64,000 nucleotides of DNA from Pseudomonas mucoides (GCF_015461845.1 NZ_JACOPW010000003.1:62001-126000); one strand, 5' to 3'. Counted from the stretch's first letter, positions 36,057 to 46,948 are shown. Made by a program: numbers and translations. The notes: generated from the letters alone by a model not told the origin.

Positions 36057-37862
36057 TTAGTAGCCCAGGTCGAAGTTCTCTTCTTTCATGTCCATCAGGT
36101 TGTTGGCGCCCGACAGCATGGTTGCAACGTGAGTGCGGGTACGCGGCAGGATGCGCTGGAAGTAGAAGCGCGCAGTCTGCAGCTTGGCGGTGTAGAACGC
36201 CTCTTCGGAAGTGCCGGCAGCCAGTTTCTCGGCAGCCAGACGCGCCATGTCAGCCCAGAAGTAGGCCAGGCAGGCGTAACCGGAGTACATCAGGTAGTCC
36301 ACGGAGGCCGCGCCCACTTCTTCGCGATCCTTCATGGCAGCCATACCGACCTTCATGGTCAGCTCGCCCCATTCTTTGTTCAGTGCAGCCAGCGGTGCGA
36401 CGAATTCCTGAACGGCTTCGTTGCCTTCGTTGGTCTGGCAGAACTTGTGGACGATCTTGGTGAAGCCTTTCAGGGCCTCGCCTTGGGTCATCAGCACTTT
36501 ACGGCCCAGCAGGTCGAGGGCCTGGATACCGGTGGTGCCTTCGTACAGCATCGAAATGCGGCTGTCACGAACGTTCTGCTCCATGCCCCACTCGGCGATG
36601 AAGCCGTGGCCGCCGTAGATTTGTACGCCGTGGTTGGCCGATTCGAAACCGACTTCAGTCATGAAGGCTTTGGCGATTGGCGTCATGAAGGCCAGCAGTG
36701 CGTCGGCTTTCTTCTTCTCTTCTTCATCCACGCCGTACTTGACGATGTCGACTTGCTTGGCGGTGAAGTAAACCATTGCACGGTTGCCTTCGGCGAATGC
36801 CTTCATGGTCAACAGCATGCGACGTACGTCTGGGTGAACGATGATCGGGTCGGCGGCTTTTTCCGGCGCTTTCGGGCCAGTCAGCGAACGCATTTGCAGG
36901 CGATCACGCGCGTATTTCAGGCCGCCCTGGAAGCCGATCTCGGCGTGAGCCAGACCTTGCAGCGCGGTGCCCAGACGTGCGGTGTTCATAAAGGTGAACA
37001 TGCAGTTCAGGCCTTTGTTCGCCGGGCCGATCAGGAAACCGGTGGCCGCGTCGAAGTTCATCACGCAAGTCGCGTTACCGTGGATGCCCATCTTGTGTTC
37101 CAGGGAACCACAGGTCACCGCATTGCGTGCGCCGATCGAACCGTCTGCGTTCGGCATGAACTTCGGCACGATGAACAGCGAAATGCCTTTGGTGCCAGCC
37201 GGTGCGTCCGGCAGGCGGGCCAGTACGATGTGGACGATGTTATCGGCCATGTCGTGTTCACCGGCCGAGATGAAGATCTTGGTGCCGGAGACTTTGTAGG
37301 AGCCGTCGGCCTGAGGTTCGGCCTTGGTGCGCAGCATGCCCAGGTCGGTGCCGCAGTGCGGTTCGGTCAGGCACATGGTGCCGGTCCACTCGCCGGATAC
37401 CAGTTTGGTCAGGTACGCGTCTTGTTGCTCAGGCGTGCCGTGTTCGGAAATGGTGTTCATTGCGCCATGGGACAGGCCAGGGTACATGCCCCACGACCAG
37501 TTGGCCTCGCCAACCATTTCGCTGACAGCCAGACCCAGAGACTCCGGCAGGCCTTGGCCACCGTGCTCTACATCGTGCGCCAGACTAGGCCAGCCGCCTT
37601 CGACGAATTGCTTGTAGGCTTCTTTGAAACCCGTCGGGGTTTTAACGCCGGACTCGCTCCAGGTGCAACCTTCGGTGTCACCCACGCGGTTCAGCGGAGC
37701 CAGTACCTGCTCACAAAACTTGGCGCCTTCCTCGAGAATGGCGTCAACCATGTCCGGAGTTGCGTCCGCACAAGCCGGAAGGCTCTGATAGTGCGCTTCG
37801 TAGCCGAGCAGTTCGTCACGAACGAAGCGAATATCACGCAAGGGGGCCTTGTAGTCAGGCAT
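36057..37862 (-). CDS. acyl-CoA dehydrogenase, FadE1/DmdC type (paralogue 3)
   Basis: A 601-aa protein starting [20 protein letters not shown]. Motifs [23 protein letters not shown] and the catalytic [18 protein letters not shown] are intact. It corresponds by position (two genes from bioD) to PA0506 of P. aeruginosa, described as FadE1 with long-chain acyl-CoA activity. Two PsrA-type operator sequences lie 60-90 bp upstream of its start, so it should be derepressed by long-chain fatty acids. The other two paralogues lack such sites. Confidence 0.92.
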   Translation of the reverse strand: MPDYKAPLRDIRFVRDELLGYEAHYQSLPACADATPDMVDAILEEGAKFCEQVLAPLNRVGDTEGCTWSESGVKTPTGFKEAYKQFVEGGWPSLAHDVEHGGQGLPESLGLAVSEMVGEANWSWGMYPGLSHGAMNTISEHGTPEQQDAYLTKLVSGEWTGTMCLTEPHCGTDLGMLRTKAEPQADGSYKVSGTKIFISAGEHDMADNIVHIVLARLPDAPAGTKGISLFIVPKFMPNADGSIGARNAVTCGSLEHKMGIHGNATCVMNFDAATGFLIGPANKGLNCMFTFMNTARLGTALQGLAHAEIGFQGGLKYARDRLQMRSLTGPKAPEKAADPIIVHPDVRRMLLTMKAFAEGNRAMVYFTAKQVDIVKYGVDEEEKKKADALLAFMTPIAKAFMTEVGFESANHGVQIYGGHGFIAEWGMEQNVRDSRISMLYEGTTGIQALDLLGRKVLMTQGEALKGFTKIVHKFCQTNEGNEAVQEFVAPLAALNKEWGELTMKVGMAAMKDREEVGAASVDYLMYSGYACLAYFWADMARLAAEKLAAGTSEEAFYTAKLQTARFYFQRILPRTRTHVATMLSGANNLMDMKEENFDLGY

Positions 37863-37922
37863 AGCGATAAACCTCTGCTGATGTAACCGGGAATGAACGA
37901 CCGCGTTGATTTGTTGTGGCGG

Positions 37923-37949
37923 TCAAACAGTTGTTTGAAACATACGTTT
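37923..37949. promoter_or_regulatory. tandem PsrA-type operators
   Basis: TCAAACAGTTGTTTGA (37923-37938) contains CAAAC-N4-GTTTG, a match to the PsrA consensus (C/G)AAAC-N2-4-GTTT(C/G). Overlapping it is GAAAC-ATAC-GTTTA (37937-37950). PsrA is a TetR-family repressor of beta-oxidation genes in Pseudomonas, released by long-chain fatty acids. Confidence 0.7.
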
Positions 37950-38089
37950 ACGCCCAAATCTTGTCAAGCGTCGATCTTTGGCCGTTTGTCATCGACTCAT
38001 CGATCTGCCGGACACGCAGCAGCGCACCACCGATGCTCAAGCAAAGGTGCCGTGTAGAAAAGATTAGTTGAGGGAGAAGGACTTACGCA

Positions 38090-38117
38090 GAAAAACGCCG
38101 CGAAAAATCGCGGCGTT
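38090..38117 (-). terminator. intrinsic terminator
   Basis: AACGCCGCGA-AAAA-TCGCGGCGTT; on the minus strand it is followed by TTTTT. It ends the gene at 38141-38437. Confidence 0.85.
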
Positions 38118-38140
38118 CAGAAAGCGGATTCAGCGAGGGA

Positions 38141-38437
38141 TCACGCGAATGTATCGATCAACGTTCCGAGCATTTCGTCTGAAGCCTTGGCGACTTTAGC
38201 GCCCGCTTCCACCTGAAATTTGCCTTGGGTCATCTCGACGACATTACTGGTCAGGTCGGATCGCTGACTGCGATCAACCGAACGCAGGCGATCCACCTGA
38301 ACGTCGGAAGACTGGCTGGTCACCGACCGTTCGATGGTATTGCTGGCGATCTGTCCGGCCGCTTGATCGACGCGGTTCTGCCCTGTCTGAATGGTGCTCA
38401 GACCCGCATAAAAAGCAGTGTTACCTGAAATCTGCAT
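38141..38437 (-). CDS. small flagellar-rod-like protein, 98 aa
   Basis: Begins MQISGNTAFYAGLSTIQTGQ. The GLSTIQTGQNRVDQAAGQIA segment resembles the N-terminal helix of flagellar axial proteins (FlgB/FlgC/FlgG type), and the C-terminal helix (FQVEAGAKVAKASDEMLGTL) resembles the matching closing helix, but the middle domain is missing. No flagellar genes are nearby. A homologue at this place next to bioD exists in P. aeruginosa (PA0505, from memory). Function unknown. Confidence 0.75.
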   Translation of the reverse strand: MQISGNTAFYAGLSTIQTGQNRVDQAAGQIASNTIERSVTSQSSDVQVDRLRSVDRSQRSDLTSNVVEMTQGKFQVEAGAKVAKASDEMLGTLIDTFA

Positions 38438-38544
38438 GGGAGAACTCGTCCGGCAAGAGGATCAATAGCGGGCATTGAATCAGACATGATGGCAAAACGC
38501 CCGACAAAAACACTAATGGCACTGTGCCTTGTGATAGCTAAAAC

Positions 38545-39225
38545 CTAGTCCAGCAAATCCAGCTGCAAATGCTCCGCCACGGATTCAGCGGTGACCGCCT
38601 TGAGTTTCGGCACCCGCCCAAGGCACGGCGCGGGGATTCGCTCGGCGAGTGTCGCGAGGTTCTCCTCCAGCCGCGAGGTTTTGGGATCAATGATATTGGC
38701 CACCCAACCCGCCAGCTGCAATCCATCCTGGGCAATCGCCTCGGCCGTCAACAGCGCATGATTGATGCAACCCAGGCGCACACCGACCACCAGAATGACC
38801 GGCAAACCCAGCGCCATCGCCAGGTCAGACAAATTGTCCTGATCCGCCAACGGCACACGCCAGCCGCCCGCCCCTTCAATCAGGGTGAAATCCGCCTGCA
38901 TGTCGAGAATCGCGCGCATGGGCGTCAACAGCGATTGCACCGTCAGCGCCACGCCAGCTTCGCGCGCGGCCAGGTGCGGCGCGATGGCTGGCTCGAACGC
39001 CACCGGGTTGACCTGTGCATACGTCAACGGCAACGAGCACTCGGCCAACAGCGCCAGCGCATCGGCGTTGCGTAACCCCTTGGACGTCACGTCGCAGCCC
39101 GAGGCAACCGGCTTGCCAGCCGCCGTGCTCAAGCCTGCCGACCGTGCGGCATGCAACAAGCCGGCGGCCACGGTGGTCTTGCCGACATCGGTGTCAGTGC
39201 CGGTGATGAAATAGGCTGCGCTCAT
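38545..39225 (-). CDS. bioD: dethiobiotin synthetase
   Basis: A 226-aa P-loop enzyme with Walker [11 protein letters not shown] (K16) at residues 9-18 and the [10 protein letters not shown] segment. It closes the ureido ring: 7,8-diaminopelargonate plus CO2 and ATP gives dethiobiotin. Last gene of the bioB-F-H-C-D run; its start overlaps the end of bioC. Confidence 0.96.
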   Translation of the reverse strand: MSAAYFITGTDTDVGKTTVAAGLLHAARSAGLSTAAGKPVASGCDVTSKGLRNADALALLAECSLPLTYAQVNPVAFEPAIAPHLAAREAGVALTVQSLLTPMRAILDMQADFTLIEGAGGWRVPLADQDNLSDLAMALGLPVILVVGVRLGCINHALLTAEAIAQDGLQLAGWVANIIDPKTSRLEENLATLAERIPAPCLGRVPKLKAVTAESVAEHLQLDLLD

Positions 39226-40034
39226 AAAGGCTTCTCCAACACGGCATAGACCACCTGATAAGTCGCCGGCAAACCTTCGGCCTGACGAAACTGCTCATAC
39301 GCCTCGATCAAACCGAGGATCCGCGCCCGGCCAGTCAAACCACCCGGCCGCCCAGGGTTCAGGTTGTGCGCACCCAATGCCTTGAGTTCATGGGTCAGGC
39401 TGCGCACATCCGGGTAATGCAACACATGAGGACGGGTTTGCAGGCTGACGGTTTTCAAGCCGCTGGCCGCACACAGTTGCTGATAAACACCCAACTCGCG
39501 GAACCGATTGACGTGGACCATGCCATCGACCTGACGCCAACTGTCACGCAGCTCAAACAACGTCCCTACACAAAGACTAGCAAACGCGAAAATCCCGCCC
39601 GGTTTCAGCACACGCTGCGCTTCGCTCAGCACCGAGCCGAAGTCCGCGCACCACTGCACGGCAAGACTGGAGAAGATCAGGTCACAGGTCGAATCCTGCA
39701 GCGGCAAGCGTTCCGCATCACCTGCGATGAAGTGGGAGGCCCCCCCCAACGGCCGGGCGTGATTGAGCATGCCTTCGGCGATGTCGAGTGCGACGCCGTG
39801 ACTGGCCGGAAAACGCTCACCCAGCGCCCGACTGAAATAGCCGGTGCCGCAGCCCAGGTCGAGCCAGCGACCCGGGACAAAATCCGCGGGCAAGCGACTC
39901 AACAACTGGCTGCCGACATCACGTTGCAACTCGGCCACGCTGTCATAACTCGCCGCGGCACGGGAAAAAGAGGCCGCCACCTGGCGCTTGTCGGGCAATC
40001 CGCCGGACAGGTTGTGAAGGGATAAATCAGTCAT
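39222..40034 (-). CDS. bioC: malonyl-ACP O-methyltransferase
   Basis: Start at ATG 40034 ([20 protein letters not shown]), 270 aa; it overlaps bioH by 8 bp. Class-I SAM methyltransferase with motif [16 protein letters not shown] and later motif [13 protein letters not shown]. It methylates malonyl-ACP so the fatty acid machinery can build pimelate. Confidence 0.95.
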   Translation of the reverse strand: MTDLSLHNLSGGLPDKRQVAASFSRAAASYDSVAELQRDVGSQLLSRLPADFVPGRWLDLGCGTGYFSRALGERFPASHGVALDIAEGMLNHARPLGGASHFIAGDAERLPLQDSTCDLIFSSLAVQWCADFGSVLSEAQRVLKPGGIFAFASLCVGTLFELRDSWRQVDGMVHVNRFRELGVYQQLCAASGLKTVSLQTRPHVLHYPDVRSLTHELKALGAHNLNPGRPGGLTGRARILGLIEAYEQFRQAEGLPATYQVVYAVLEKPL

Positions 40035-40758
40035 CACCGGACTCATGCAAAAAGGCCTGAATCGCCCCCGCCACACCGTGAGGGTCTTCCAGAAGAAACG
40101 CGTGGCCGGCCTGTTCAATCAGACCGATTTCGACATCCGGCAGCAGCGCCAGCAAGTCCCCCGCCGCTTCGGCCGGGACCAGGCCGTCGAGGCCGGCGAA
40201 CAAGTGCAGTTGAGGGCCGCGAAACGCCTGCAAAGCTTGACGGGTATCCAGTTGTGCGAGGACTTCCAGCCCCCTCATCAATATCGATGCAGAAGCGTTT
40301 GGCGCGCCAGCGAGCAATAACCGCGACAGGCCACGCGAGTCTACGGCCCCTTGTGCGCACAGCAACGAAAACCGTTTCAACGTCATGCGCGGATCAGCCT
40401 TGCAGCCAGCCAGGAAGGCATCGAACGTCTCGCCGGGCATCGCGCTCGGCCATTGCTCATGGGCGACAAACGAAGGATTACTCGCCAGGGTCAGCAAGCC
40501 GCAGCAACGATCACCACGACGTGCCGCCAATTCGGCCGCCAGCATGCCGCCCAAGGACCAGCCGCCGAGCCAGGCATCCTGAGGCACTGTCGCATCGAGT
40601 TCATCGAGCCACTCTTCCAGATCGCTCGACTCCAGTTCCGGCAGCGGCTCGATCTCGACGCGCAGGTGTTCATCCAACCCCTGCAAGGCCGCCGCCAACG
40701 GTTCCAATGGCGAAATCCCGAGGCCCCAACCGGGCAACAGAATCAATCGATCACGCAT
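40027..40758 (-). CDS. bioH: pimeloyl-ACP methyl ester carboxylesterase
   Basis: A 243-aa alpha/beta hydrolase. The nucleophile Ser68 lies in GWSLGG and the catalytic His in [13 protein letters not shown] near the C-terminus. It removes the methyl cap to release pimeloyl-ACP for BioF. Overlaps bioF by 8 bp and bioC by 8 bp, so translation is coupled. Confidence 0.95.
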   Translation of the reverse strand: MRDRLILLPGWGLGISPLEPLAAALQGLDEHLRVEIEPLPELESSDLEEWLDELDATVPQDAWLGGWSLGGMLAAELAARRGDRCCGLLTLASNPSFVAHEQWPSAMPGETFDAFLAGCKADPRMTLKRFSLLCAQGAVDSRGLSRLLLAGAPNASASILMRGLEVLAQLDTRQALQAFRGPQLHLFAGLDGLVPAEAAGDLLALLPDVEIGLIEQAGHAFLLEDPHGVAGAIQAFLHESGDD

Positions 40759-41929
40759 GGCTTGGCTCCGGTTTCAGCTGGGCAAAACAATCGGCCAGTC
40801 CATCTAACAATAGTTGCACCTGGTCTTCGCTATGCGCGGCGGTCAGCGTCACCCGCAAGCGGGCGCTGCCGGTGGGCACGGTCGGCGGACGGATCGCGGT
40901 CACCATCAAGCCGCGCTCACGCAACATCTGCGACAGTCGAACCGCACGCCCGGCATCGCCGATCATGATCGGCTGGATCGGCGTGAAACTGTCCATCAGC
41001 TCCAGGCCGATTTGCTCGGCGCCTTGGCGGAACTGGCGGATCAACGTTTTCAGATGCTCACGTCGCCAATGTTCGGTGCGCAGCAGTTCGAGGCTTTTCA
41101 GTGTCGCGCAAGCCAGCGCCGGTGGCTGGCTGGTGGTGTAAATGTAGGGTCGGGCGAACTGGATCAGGCTTTCGATCAACTCTTCGCTGCCCGCGACAAA
41201 AGCCCCAGCGGTACCGAACGCCTTGCCCAGCGTACCGACCAACACCGGTACGTCTTCCTGACTGAGACCGAAATGCTCGACGATCCCTCCGCCATTGGCA
41301 CCCAACGGACCAAACCCGTGAGCGTCATCGACCATCAGCCAGGCGCCTTTGGCCTTGGCTTCGCGCGCCAGTGCCGGCAGGTCGGCAATGTCGCCGTCCA
41401 TGCTGAACACGCCGTCGGTGACCACCAGCGTATTGCCGGTGGCTTTCTCCAGGCGTTTGGCCAGGCTGTCCGCGTCGTTGTGCAGGTAGCGGTTGAAGCG
41501 CGCGCCGGACAGCAGACCGGCATCCAGTAACGAAGCATGATTGAGCCGGTCTTCGAGCACCGTATCGCCCTGCCCGACCAGCGCGGTGACCGCGCCGAGA
41601 TTGGCCATGTAACCGGTGGTGAACAGCAACGCACGCGGGCGTCCGGTCAGATCAGCCAGGGCTTCTTCCAGTTCATGGTGCGGGGTGCTGTGACCGATGA
41701 CCAAGTGCGACGCCCCGCCACCCACGCCCCAGCGAGCCGCACCGGCGCGCCAGGCTTCGATCACTTGCGGGTGATTGGCCAGGCCCAGGTAATCGTTGTT
41801 GCAGAACGCGAGCAATGGTTGGCCATCGACCACCACTTCAGGGCCTTGAGGGCTGTCGAGCAGCGGGCGCTGGCGGTAGAGATTTTCGGCACGACGGGCA
41901 GCAAGGCGTGCGGCGAGATCGAAAGACAT
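40751..41929 (-). CDS. bioF: 8-amino-7-oxononanoate synthase
   Basis: A 392-aa PLP enzyme joining pimeloyl-ACP and alanine. The PLP lysine is K236 in GTLGKAFG, matching the E. coli position; [10 protein letters not shown] supplies the PLP-binding Asp and His. Downstream of bioB with a 174-bp gap that holds a REP pair. Confidence 0.97.
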   Translation of the reverse strand: MSFDLAARLAARRAENLYRQRPLLDSPQGPEVVVDGQPLLAFCNNDYLGLANHPQVIEAWRAGAARWGVGGGASHLVIGHSTPHHELEEALADLTGRPRALLFTTGYMANLGAVTALVGQGDTVLEDRLNHASLLDAGLLSGARFNRYLHNDADSLAKRLEKATGNTLVVTDGVFSMDGDIADLPALAREAKAKGAWLMVDDAHGFGPLGANGGGIVEHFGLSQEDVPVLVGTLGKAFGTAGAFVAGSEELIESLIQFARPYIYTTSQPPALACATLKSLELLRTEHWRREHLKTLIRQFRQGAEQIGLELMDSFTPIQPIMIGDAGRAVRLSQMLRERGLMVTAIRPPTVPTGSARLRVTLTAAHSEDQVQLLLDGLADCFAQLKPEPSHA

Positions 41930-41974
41930 GCAGGCCTCGGGCGGTCAGTTCACATGTATAAAAGTGAATGCGGT

Positions 41975-42069
41975 CCCTGTGGGAGCAAGCTTGCTCGCAA
42001 TTGCGGTGCCGCATTCAACATTGATGTCGACTGACCTGGCGCCATTGCGAGCAAGCTCGCTCCCACAGT
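41975..42069. repeat. inverted REP pair between bioB and bioF
   Basis: Two REP units in opposite orientation: CCCTGTGGGAGCAAGCTTGC plus TCGCAA (41975-42000) and TTGCGAGCAAGCTCGCTCCC plus ACAG (42045-42068). The pair can fold into one long cruciform and lies inside the bio operon. Confidence 0.85.
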
Positions 42070-42103
42070 GTTTTGCATTCCTTCAGAGGAATCGGTGGAG
42101 GCT

Positions 42104-43159
42104 TCAAACAGCCGCGTTATAGAACTGCTCGCTGCTCTTCTGCTCAACCAGCGCCTGCTCAATCGCAGCCTGATGCACCTCGTCCGCGTGCTCTTCGCGC
42201 GCTTCCGGCAGAATCCCCAGGCGCGAGAACAGTTGCATGTCCTTGTCAGCCTGCGGGTTGGCGGTGGTCAGCAGTTTTTCGCCGTAGAAAATCGAATTCG
42301 CGCCAGCGAAGAACGCCAGGGCCTGCATCTGTTCGTTCATCGCTTCGCGGCCGGCGGACAGGCGTACGTGGGATTGCGGCATCAGGATGCGGGCAACGGC
42401 GAGCATGCGGATGAAGTCGAACGGATCGATGTCTTCGGCATTTTCCAGCGGCGTGCCAGCAACTTTCACCAGCATGTTGATCGGCACCGATTCCGGATGC
42501 TCCGGCAGGTTGGCCAACTGGATCAGCAGGTTGGCGCGGTCATCGAGGGACTCGCCCATGCCGAGGATGCCGCCGGAGCAGATCTTCATCCCCGATTCAC
42601 GCACGTAAGCCAGGGTTTGCAGGCGCTCGCTGTAGGTGCGGGTGGTGATGATGCTGCCGTAGAACTCAGGCGACGTATCGAGGTTGTGGTTGTAGTAGTC
42701 GAGGCCGGCGTCGGCCAGCGCAACGGTCTGGTCCTGATCCAGGCGACCAAGGGTCATGCAGGTTTCCAGGCCCATGGCCTTCACGCCTTTGACCATTTCC
42801 AGCACGTACGGCATGTCTTTGGCCGACGGGTGTTTCCACGCCGCGCCCATGCAGAAACGGGTCGAGCCGATGGCCTTGGCGCGAGCAGCCTCTTCGAGGA
42901 CTTTCTGCACTTCCATCAGTTTTTCTTTTTCCAGGCCGGTGTTGTAGTGACCGGACTGTGGGCAATATTTGCAATCTTCCGGGCAGGCGCCGGTCTTGAT
43001 CGAGAGCAGCGTGGAAACCTGGACGCGATTGGCGTCGAAATGCGCGCGGTGCACCGTCTGTGCCTGGAACAACAGGTCGTTGAATGGCTGAACGAAGAGT
43101 GCTTTGACTTCGGCCAAAGACCAGTCATGACGCAGGGTTGCAGAGGTGCTGGCGCTCAT
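42104..43159 (-). CDS. bioB: biotin synthase
   Basis: A 351-aa radical-SAM enzyme that inserts sulfur into dethiobiotin. C59-PED-C63-KY-C66 holds the SAM cluster. Further conserved parts are RFCMGAAWK (Cys ligand of the [2Fe-2S] cluster) and [11 protein letters not shown]. First gene of the bio run, divergent from comF. Confidence 0.97.
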   Translation of the reverse strand: MSASTSATLRHDWSLAEVKALFVQPFNDLLFQAQTVHRAHFDANRVQVSTLLSIKTGACPEDCKYCPQSGHYNTGLEKEKLMEVQKVLEEAARAKAIGSTRFCMGAAWKHPSAKDMPYVLEMVKGVKAMGLETCMTLGRLDQDQTVALADAGLDYYNHNLDTSPEFYGSIITTRTYSERLQTLAYVRESGMKICSGGILGMGESLDDRANLLIQLANLPEHPESVPINMLVKVAGTPLENAEDIDPFDFIRMLAVARILMPQSHVRLSAGREAMNEQMQALAFFAGANSIFYGEKLLTTANPQADKDMQLFSRLGILPEAREEHADEVHQAAIEQALVEQKSSEQFYNAAV

Positions 43160-43251
43160 GGGCGTTTCCTTTGTTTTATGCTTGGCAAGCGGCTGGGGGA
43201 TGGAATACCCACAGACGCGACACGGATGTTCGGCATATTTAAGGAAGACTC

Positions 43252-43992
43252 ATGCGCTGTCAACCACGATACGATGGACCGGTTTACATCTGGTTAAAAA
43301 ACATACAGCACTGTTTGCTCTGTGCTGAACCGGCCGAGGAGCAGACTCCGATCTGCATGGCCTGCGAAACGGAGTTGCCCTGGCTGGGCGACCACTGCCA
43401 GACCTGCGCCCTGCCCTTGCCCGGCACAGGCTTGACCTGCGGTCAGTGCCTGAAACAGCCACCCGCTTTCGAGCGAGTCGCCGCGCCGTGGTCGTACAGC
43501 TTTCCGCTGGACACGCTGATCACGCGCTTCAAGCATTCGGCAAAATGGCCATTTGGCCGCCTGCTCGCCGATCTTCTCGCGCAATACCTGCAACATCGCT
43601 TCGACGAAGACCTGAATCGGCCCGACGCACTGGTTCCGGTGCCGCTGGCCGCTAAACGACTGCGCCAACGGGGTTTCAATCAAGCCGCGATGCTCGCCCG
43701 CTGGCTCGGCGGCCATCTGGACATTCCTTGCGACGAAACGCTGCTGTTGAGGATTCAAGACACCAGCGCACAGCAGGATTTGAATGCCGAGGCCCGCAAG
43801 AAGAACCTGTGCAACGCGTTCGCCCTGACACCCGGCGCGCAGATCAAGGGGCGCCATTTGGCGTTGGTGGACGACGTGCTGACCACCGGCGCCACCGCAC
43901 AAGCCCTCGCCCGGCTGCTGATGGACGCAGGGGCGGCGCGGGTTGACGTCTACTGCCTGGCCCGCACACCCAAACCGGGCGACACGGCTTAA
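43252..43992 (+). CDS. comF: ComF-family amidophosphoribosyltransferase-like protein
   Basis: A 246-aa protein. The N-terminal part carries four-Cys zinc-ribbon pairs (CLLCAEP, CMAC, CQTCALP, CGQCLKQ). The C-terminal phosphoribosyltransferase domain has PVPLAAKRLRQRGFNQA and the PRPP-binding loop LALVDDVLTTGATAQ. In naturally competent bacteria ComF aids single-stranded DNA uptake; in Pseudomonas the role is not established. Divergent from bioB. Confidence 0.9.
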   Translation: MRCQPRYDGPVYIWLKNIQHCLLCAEPAEEQTPICMACETELPWLGDHCQTCALPLPGTGLTCGQCLKQPPAFERVAAPWSYSFPLDTLITRFKHSAKWPFGRLLADLLAQYLQHRFDEDLNRPDALVPVPLAAKRLRQRGFNQAAMLARWLGGHLDIPCDETLLLRIQDTSAQQDLNAEARKKNLCNAFALTPGAQIKGRHLALVDDVLTTGATAQALARLLMDAGAARVDVYCLARTPKPGDTA

Positions 43993-44008
43993 CCCGCGAA
44001 CACAAAAC

Positions 44009-44101
44009 CTGTAGGAGTGCGCCTGCTCGCGATAGCGGTGAGTCAGGCGTCATCAATGGTGAACGTCCAACCGCCATCGCGAGCAGGCTCACTCCTACAG
44101 G
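44009..44101. repeat. inverted REP pair
   Basis: CCTGTAGGAGTGCGCCTGCT plus CGCGATAGCGG at 44009-44039 faces CCGCCATCGCGAGCAGGCTC plus ACTCCTACAGG at 44071-44101. Confidence 0.85.
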
Positions 44102-44176
44102 GATTGCGACCTGACTTGACTACCGAGTTGCAAGCGGCCAACGTCTTCTCAATTGTCACAGCCAAAGCGCCTCGCC

Positions 44177-44941
44177 ATGTCCTTGCCTACGTTGTTGTCC
44201 CAGCACATTGTCCGTCGTCCGCAGCGCATCGCGTTGCTGCAACACATCGCCGAACAAGGCTCGATCACCCGCGCCGCTAAAAGCGCGGGCCTGAGCTACA
44301 AGGCAGCATGGGACGCCATCGACGAGCTGAACAACCTGGCGCAGAAGCCGTTGGTGGAGCGCAGCGTCGGCGGCAAGGGTGGCGGTGGTGCCAAACTTTC
44401 CAGCGAAGGCTTGCGCGTGTTGCGCCTTTATCAAAAGCTGCAAGTCCTCCAGGCCCAGGTGCTGGAGGCCGCCGAAGATGCCAGCGATCTGGACCTGCTC
44501 GGCCGCCTGATGCTCAGAACCAGCGCGCGCAATCAATTGCACGGCCGGGTTGTCGAGATCGAAGCTCAGGGGCGCAACGACCGGATCCGGCTCGAACTGG
44601 CCGAAGGCTTGAATATTGATACGCAGATCACCCACGACAGCACCCTGCGCCTGGAGCTGGAAACCGGCACCGAGGTCGTCGCCCTGATCAAGGCCGGTTG
44701 GCTGGACGTGCTGGCTATCGAGCAACACGCAACACCCGGCAACAATTGCCTCAAGGGCATTATCGAAGAAATTCTCGACGCCGAAGACGGGCCCAGCGAA
44801 GTGCGCATCAGCCTGCCCAATGGCCAGACGCTGTGCGCCTTGGCCGAGCCACTGCACTTGCGAACCCAAGGGCTGACCACTGACAAACCGGTGCTGGTGC
44901 AGTTTTTACCCTCCAACGTCCTGTTGGGTACTCCGCTCTGA
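44177..44941 (+). CDS. modE: molybdenum-dependent transcriptional regulator ModE
   Basis: Start at ATG 44177, 254 aa. The N-terminal winged HTH (about 15-110) has RIALLQHIAEQGSITRAAKS and the dimer helix of ModE. Two TOBE/Mop molybdate-binding domains follow (about 115-185, beginning TSARNQLHGRVVEIE, and 190-250). It should repress molybdate transport when molybdate is plentiful. No mod transport genes are in the window. Confidence 0.9.
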   Translation: MSLPTLLSQHIVRRPQRIALLQHIAEQGSITRAAKSAGLSYKAAWDAIDELNNLAQKPLVERSVGGKGGGGAKLSSEGLRVLRLYQKLQVLQAQVLEAAEDASDLDLLGRLMLRTSARNQLHGRVVEIEAQGRNDRIRLELAEGLNIDTQITHDSTLRLELETGTEVVALIKAGWLDVLAIEQHATPGNNCLKGIIEEILDAEDGPSEVRISLPNGQTLCALAEPLHLRTQGLTTDKPVLVQFLPSNVLLGTPL

Positions 44942-44998
44942 AACAAAAGCGTCATGTCCGCTCACTAAGGTGACTGCAAAAACCGCAGGGAGCCTGAT

Positions 44999-46900
44999 GT
45001 GAGCCTATTAGAAGAAAACCAGTCCACCGACCTCGAAAAAATGGTCGGCCTCAGCCGTCGCGGTTTCATCAGCGCCGGCGCCCTTTGCGGTGCCGCCATG
45101 TTCCTCGGGGGCAACCTGCTGAGCCGCAGCGTCATGGCCGCGAGTGTCAGCGCCGGCACCAGCAAACTGTTGGGTTTCGACAGCATCCCCGCCGCCACCA
45201 GCGACGCCATTACCTTGCCGGCCGGCTACAAGTCCTCGGTGTTGATCAGCTGGGGCCAGCCTCTGCAAAAAAACGGTCCGGCCTTCGACCCGAGTGGCAA
45301 CGGCACGGCCGAGCATCAGGAAGTCCAGTTCGGTGACAACAACGACGGCATGAGCCTGTTCGAATTTCCCGGTGAAAAAGACCGGGCGCTGATGGCAATC
45401 AACAACGAATACACCAACTATCGCTACCTCTACGCACATGGCGGCATGCCGCAGTCGGCCGAAGAAGTGCGCAAGGCACTGGCCTGCGAAGGCGTGTCGG
45501 TGATCGAAGTGCAGCGCAAGAACGGCCAGTGGCAGTTCGTCCAGGGCTCGCGCTACAACCGTCGTATTCACGGCAACGCTCCGATCAGCCTGAGTGGCCC
45601 GGCTGCTGGCCATGAACGGGTGAAAACCAGCGCTGACCCGCATGGCAAAAATGTCCTCGGCACCTTCCAGAATTGCGCCAACGGCAAGACGCCATGGGGC
45701 ACGTACCTGACCTGCGAAGAGAACTTCACCGACTGCTTCGGCAGCAGCAATGCCGAACAAAAATTCGACGCGGCGCAAAAACGCTACGGCGCGGTGGCGG
45801 CCAGTAAAGAGATCAACTGGCACCAGCACGACGAACGTTTCGACCTGGCGAAAAACCCGAACGAACTCAACCGTCACGGCTGGGTGGTGGAAATCGACCC
45901 GTTCGACCCGCAATCAACCCCGGTCAAGCGCACGGCCCTGGGCCGCTTCAAGCATGAAAACGCCGCCCTGGCAGAAACCCATGACGGCCACGCCGTGGTG
46001 TACATGGGCGACGACGAGCGCGGCGAGTTCATCTACAAGTTCGTCAGCCGCGACAAGATCAACCACAAAAACCCCAAGGCCAACCGCGACCTGCTCGACC
46101 ACGGCACCTTGTACGTGGCGCGCTTCGATGCCGGCGACGGCAATGCCGATCACCCGAAAGGCAAAGGTGAGTGGGTGGAGCTGACCCACGGCAAAAACGG
46201 CATCGACGCCAGCAGCGGTTTTGCTGATCAGGCCGAAGTGCTGATCCATGCACGTCTCGCTGCCAGCGTGGTGAAAGCCACGCGCATGGACCGCCCGGAA
46301 TGGATTGTGGTCAGCCCCAAGGACGGCCACGTTTATTGCACCCTGACCAACAACGCCAAGCGCGGTGAGGATGGCCAACCGGTGGGCGGGCCAAACCCGC
46401 GCGAGAAAAACGTCTACGGGCAGATCCTGCGCTGGCGCACCGACCGCGATGATCATGGCTCGAAAAGCTTTGCCTGGGACCTGTTTGTGGTCGCCGGCAA
46501 CCCGGGCGTCCACGCCGGCACGCCGAAGGGTGGCTCGTCGAACATCACGCCGCAGAACATGTTCAACAGCCCGGATGGCTTGGGTTTCGACAAGGCCGGG
46601 CGGTTGTGGATTCTCACTGACGGCGACTCGAGCAATGCCGGTGATTTCGCCGGGATGGGCAACAACCAGATGCTATGTGCCGACCCGGTGACCGGGGAGA
46701 TTCGCCGGTTCATGGTCGGGCCGATTGGTTGCGAAGTGACGGGGATCAGTTTCTCGCCAGACCAGAAGACGTTGTTTGTCGGGATTCAGCACCCGGGGGA
46801 GAACGGGGGGTCGACATTCCCGGAGCATCTGCCGAATGGCAAACCGCGGTCTTCGGTGATGGCGATTTCCCGTGAAGATGGCGGGGTCGTCGGCGCCTGA
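44999..46900 (+). CDS. PhoX-family (DUF839) phosphatase, Tat-exported
   Basis: The start is GTG 44999 with AGGGAG upstream; no ATG precedes the signal. The 633-aa protein opens with a twin-arginine signal: SRRGFISAGALCGAAMFLGG, with cleavage near VMA-AS. The mature part is a beta-propeller of the PhoX type, with calcium/iron-site segments such as EENFTDCFG, RFKHENAA, LWILTDGDSSN and HPGENGGSTFPEH. PhoX enzymes are periplasmic calcium-dependent alkaline phosphatases. No pho box was recognised upstream. Confidence 0.88.
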   Translation: MSLLEENQSTDLEKMVGLSRRGFISAGALCGAAMFLGGNLLSRSVMAASVSAGTSKLLGFDSIPAATSDAITLPAGYKSSVLISWGQPLQKNGPAFDPSGNGTAEHQEVQFGDNNDGMSLFEFPGEKDRALMAINNEYTNYRYLYAHGGMPQSAEEVRKALACEGVSVIEVQRKNGQWQFVQGSRYNRRIHGNAPISLSGPAAGHERVKTSADPHGKNVLGTFQNCANGKTPWGTYLTCEENFTDCFGSSNAEQKFDAAQKRYGAVAASKEINWHQHDERFDLAKNPNELNRHGWVVEIDPFDPQSTPVKRTALGRFKHENAALAETHDGHAVVYMGDDERGEFIYKFVSRDKINHKNPKANRDLLDHGTLYVARFDAGDGNADHPKGKGEWVELTHGKNGIDASSGFADQAEVLIHARLAASVVKATRMDRPEWIVVSPKDGHVYCTLTNNAKRGEDGQPVGGPNPREKNVYGQILRWRTDRDDHGSKSFAWDLFVVAGNPGVHAGTPKGGSSNITPQNMFNSPDGLGFDKAGRLWILTDGDSSNAGDFAGMGNNQMLCADPVTGEIRRFMVGPIGCEVTGISFSPDQKTLFVGIQHPGENGGSTFPEHLPNGKPRSSVMAISREDGGVVGA

Positions 46901-46916
46901 TCAACGTCCCCCCTAA

Positions 46917-46948
46917 GGATCGTTCCCACGCTCGCGTGGGAACGATCC
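46917..46948. repeat. palindromic REP of a second class
   Basis: GGATCGTTCCCACG-CTCG-CGTGGGAACGATCC, a perfect 14-bp stem; a different class from the GCGAGC REPs. Confidence 0.85.

Noticed and set aside
36129..37886. Very long plus-strand frame (585 codons) and similar frames at 28223-29569 and 30052-31374
   Set aside because: They are antisense to the three acyl-CoA dehydrogenase genes; high third-position GC keeps the opposite frame open. They show no domain of their own.
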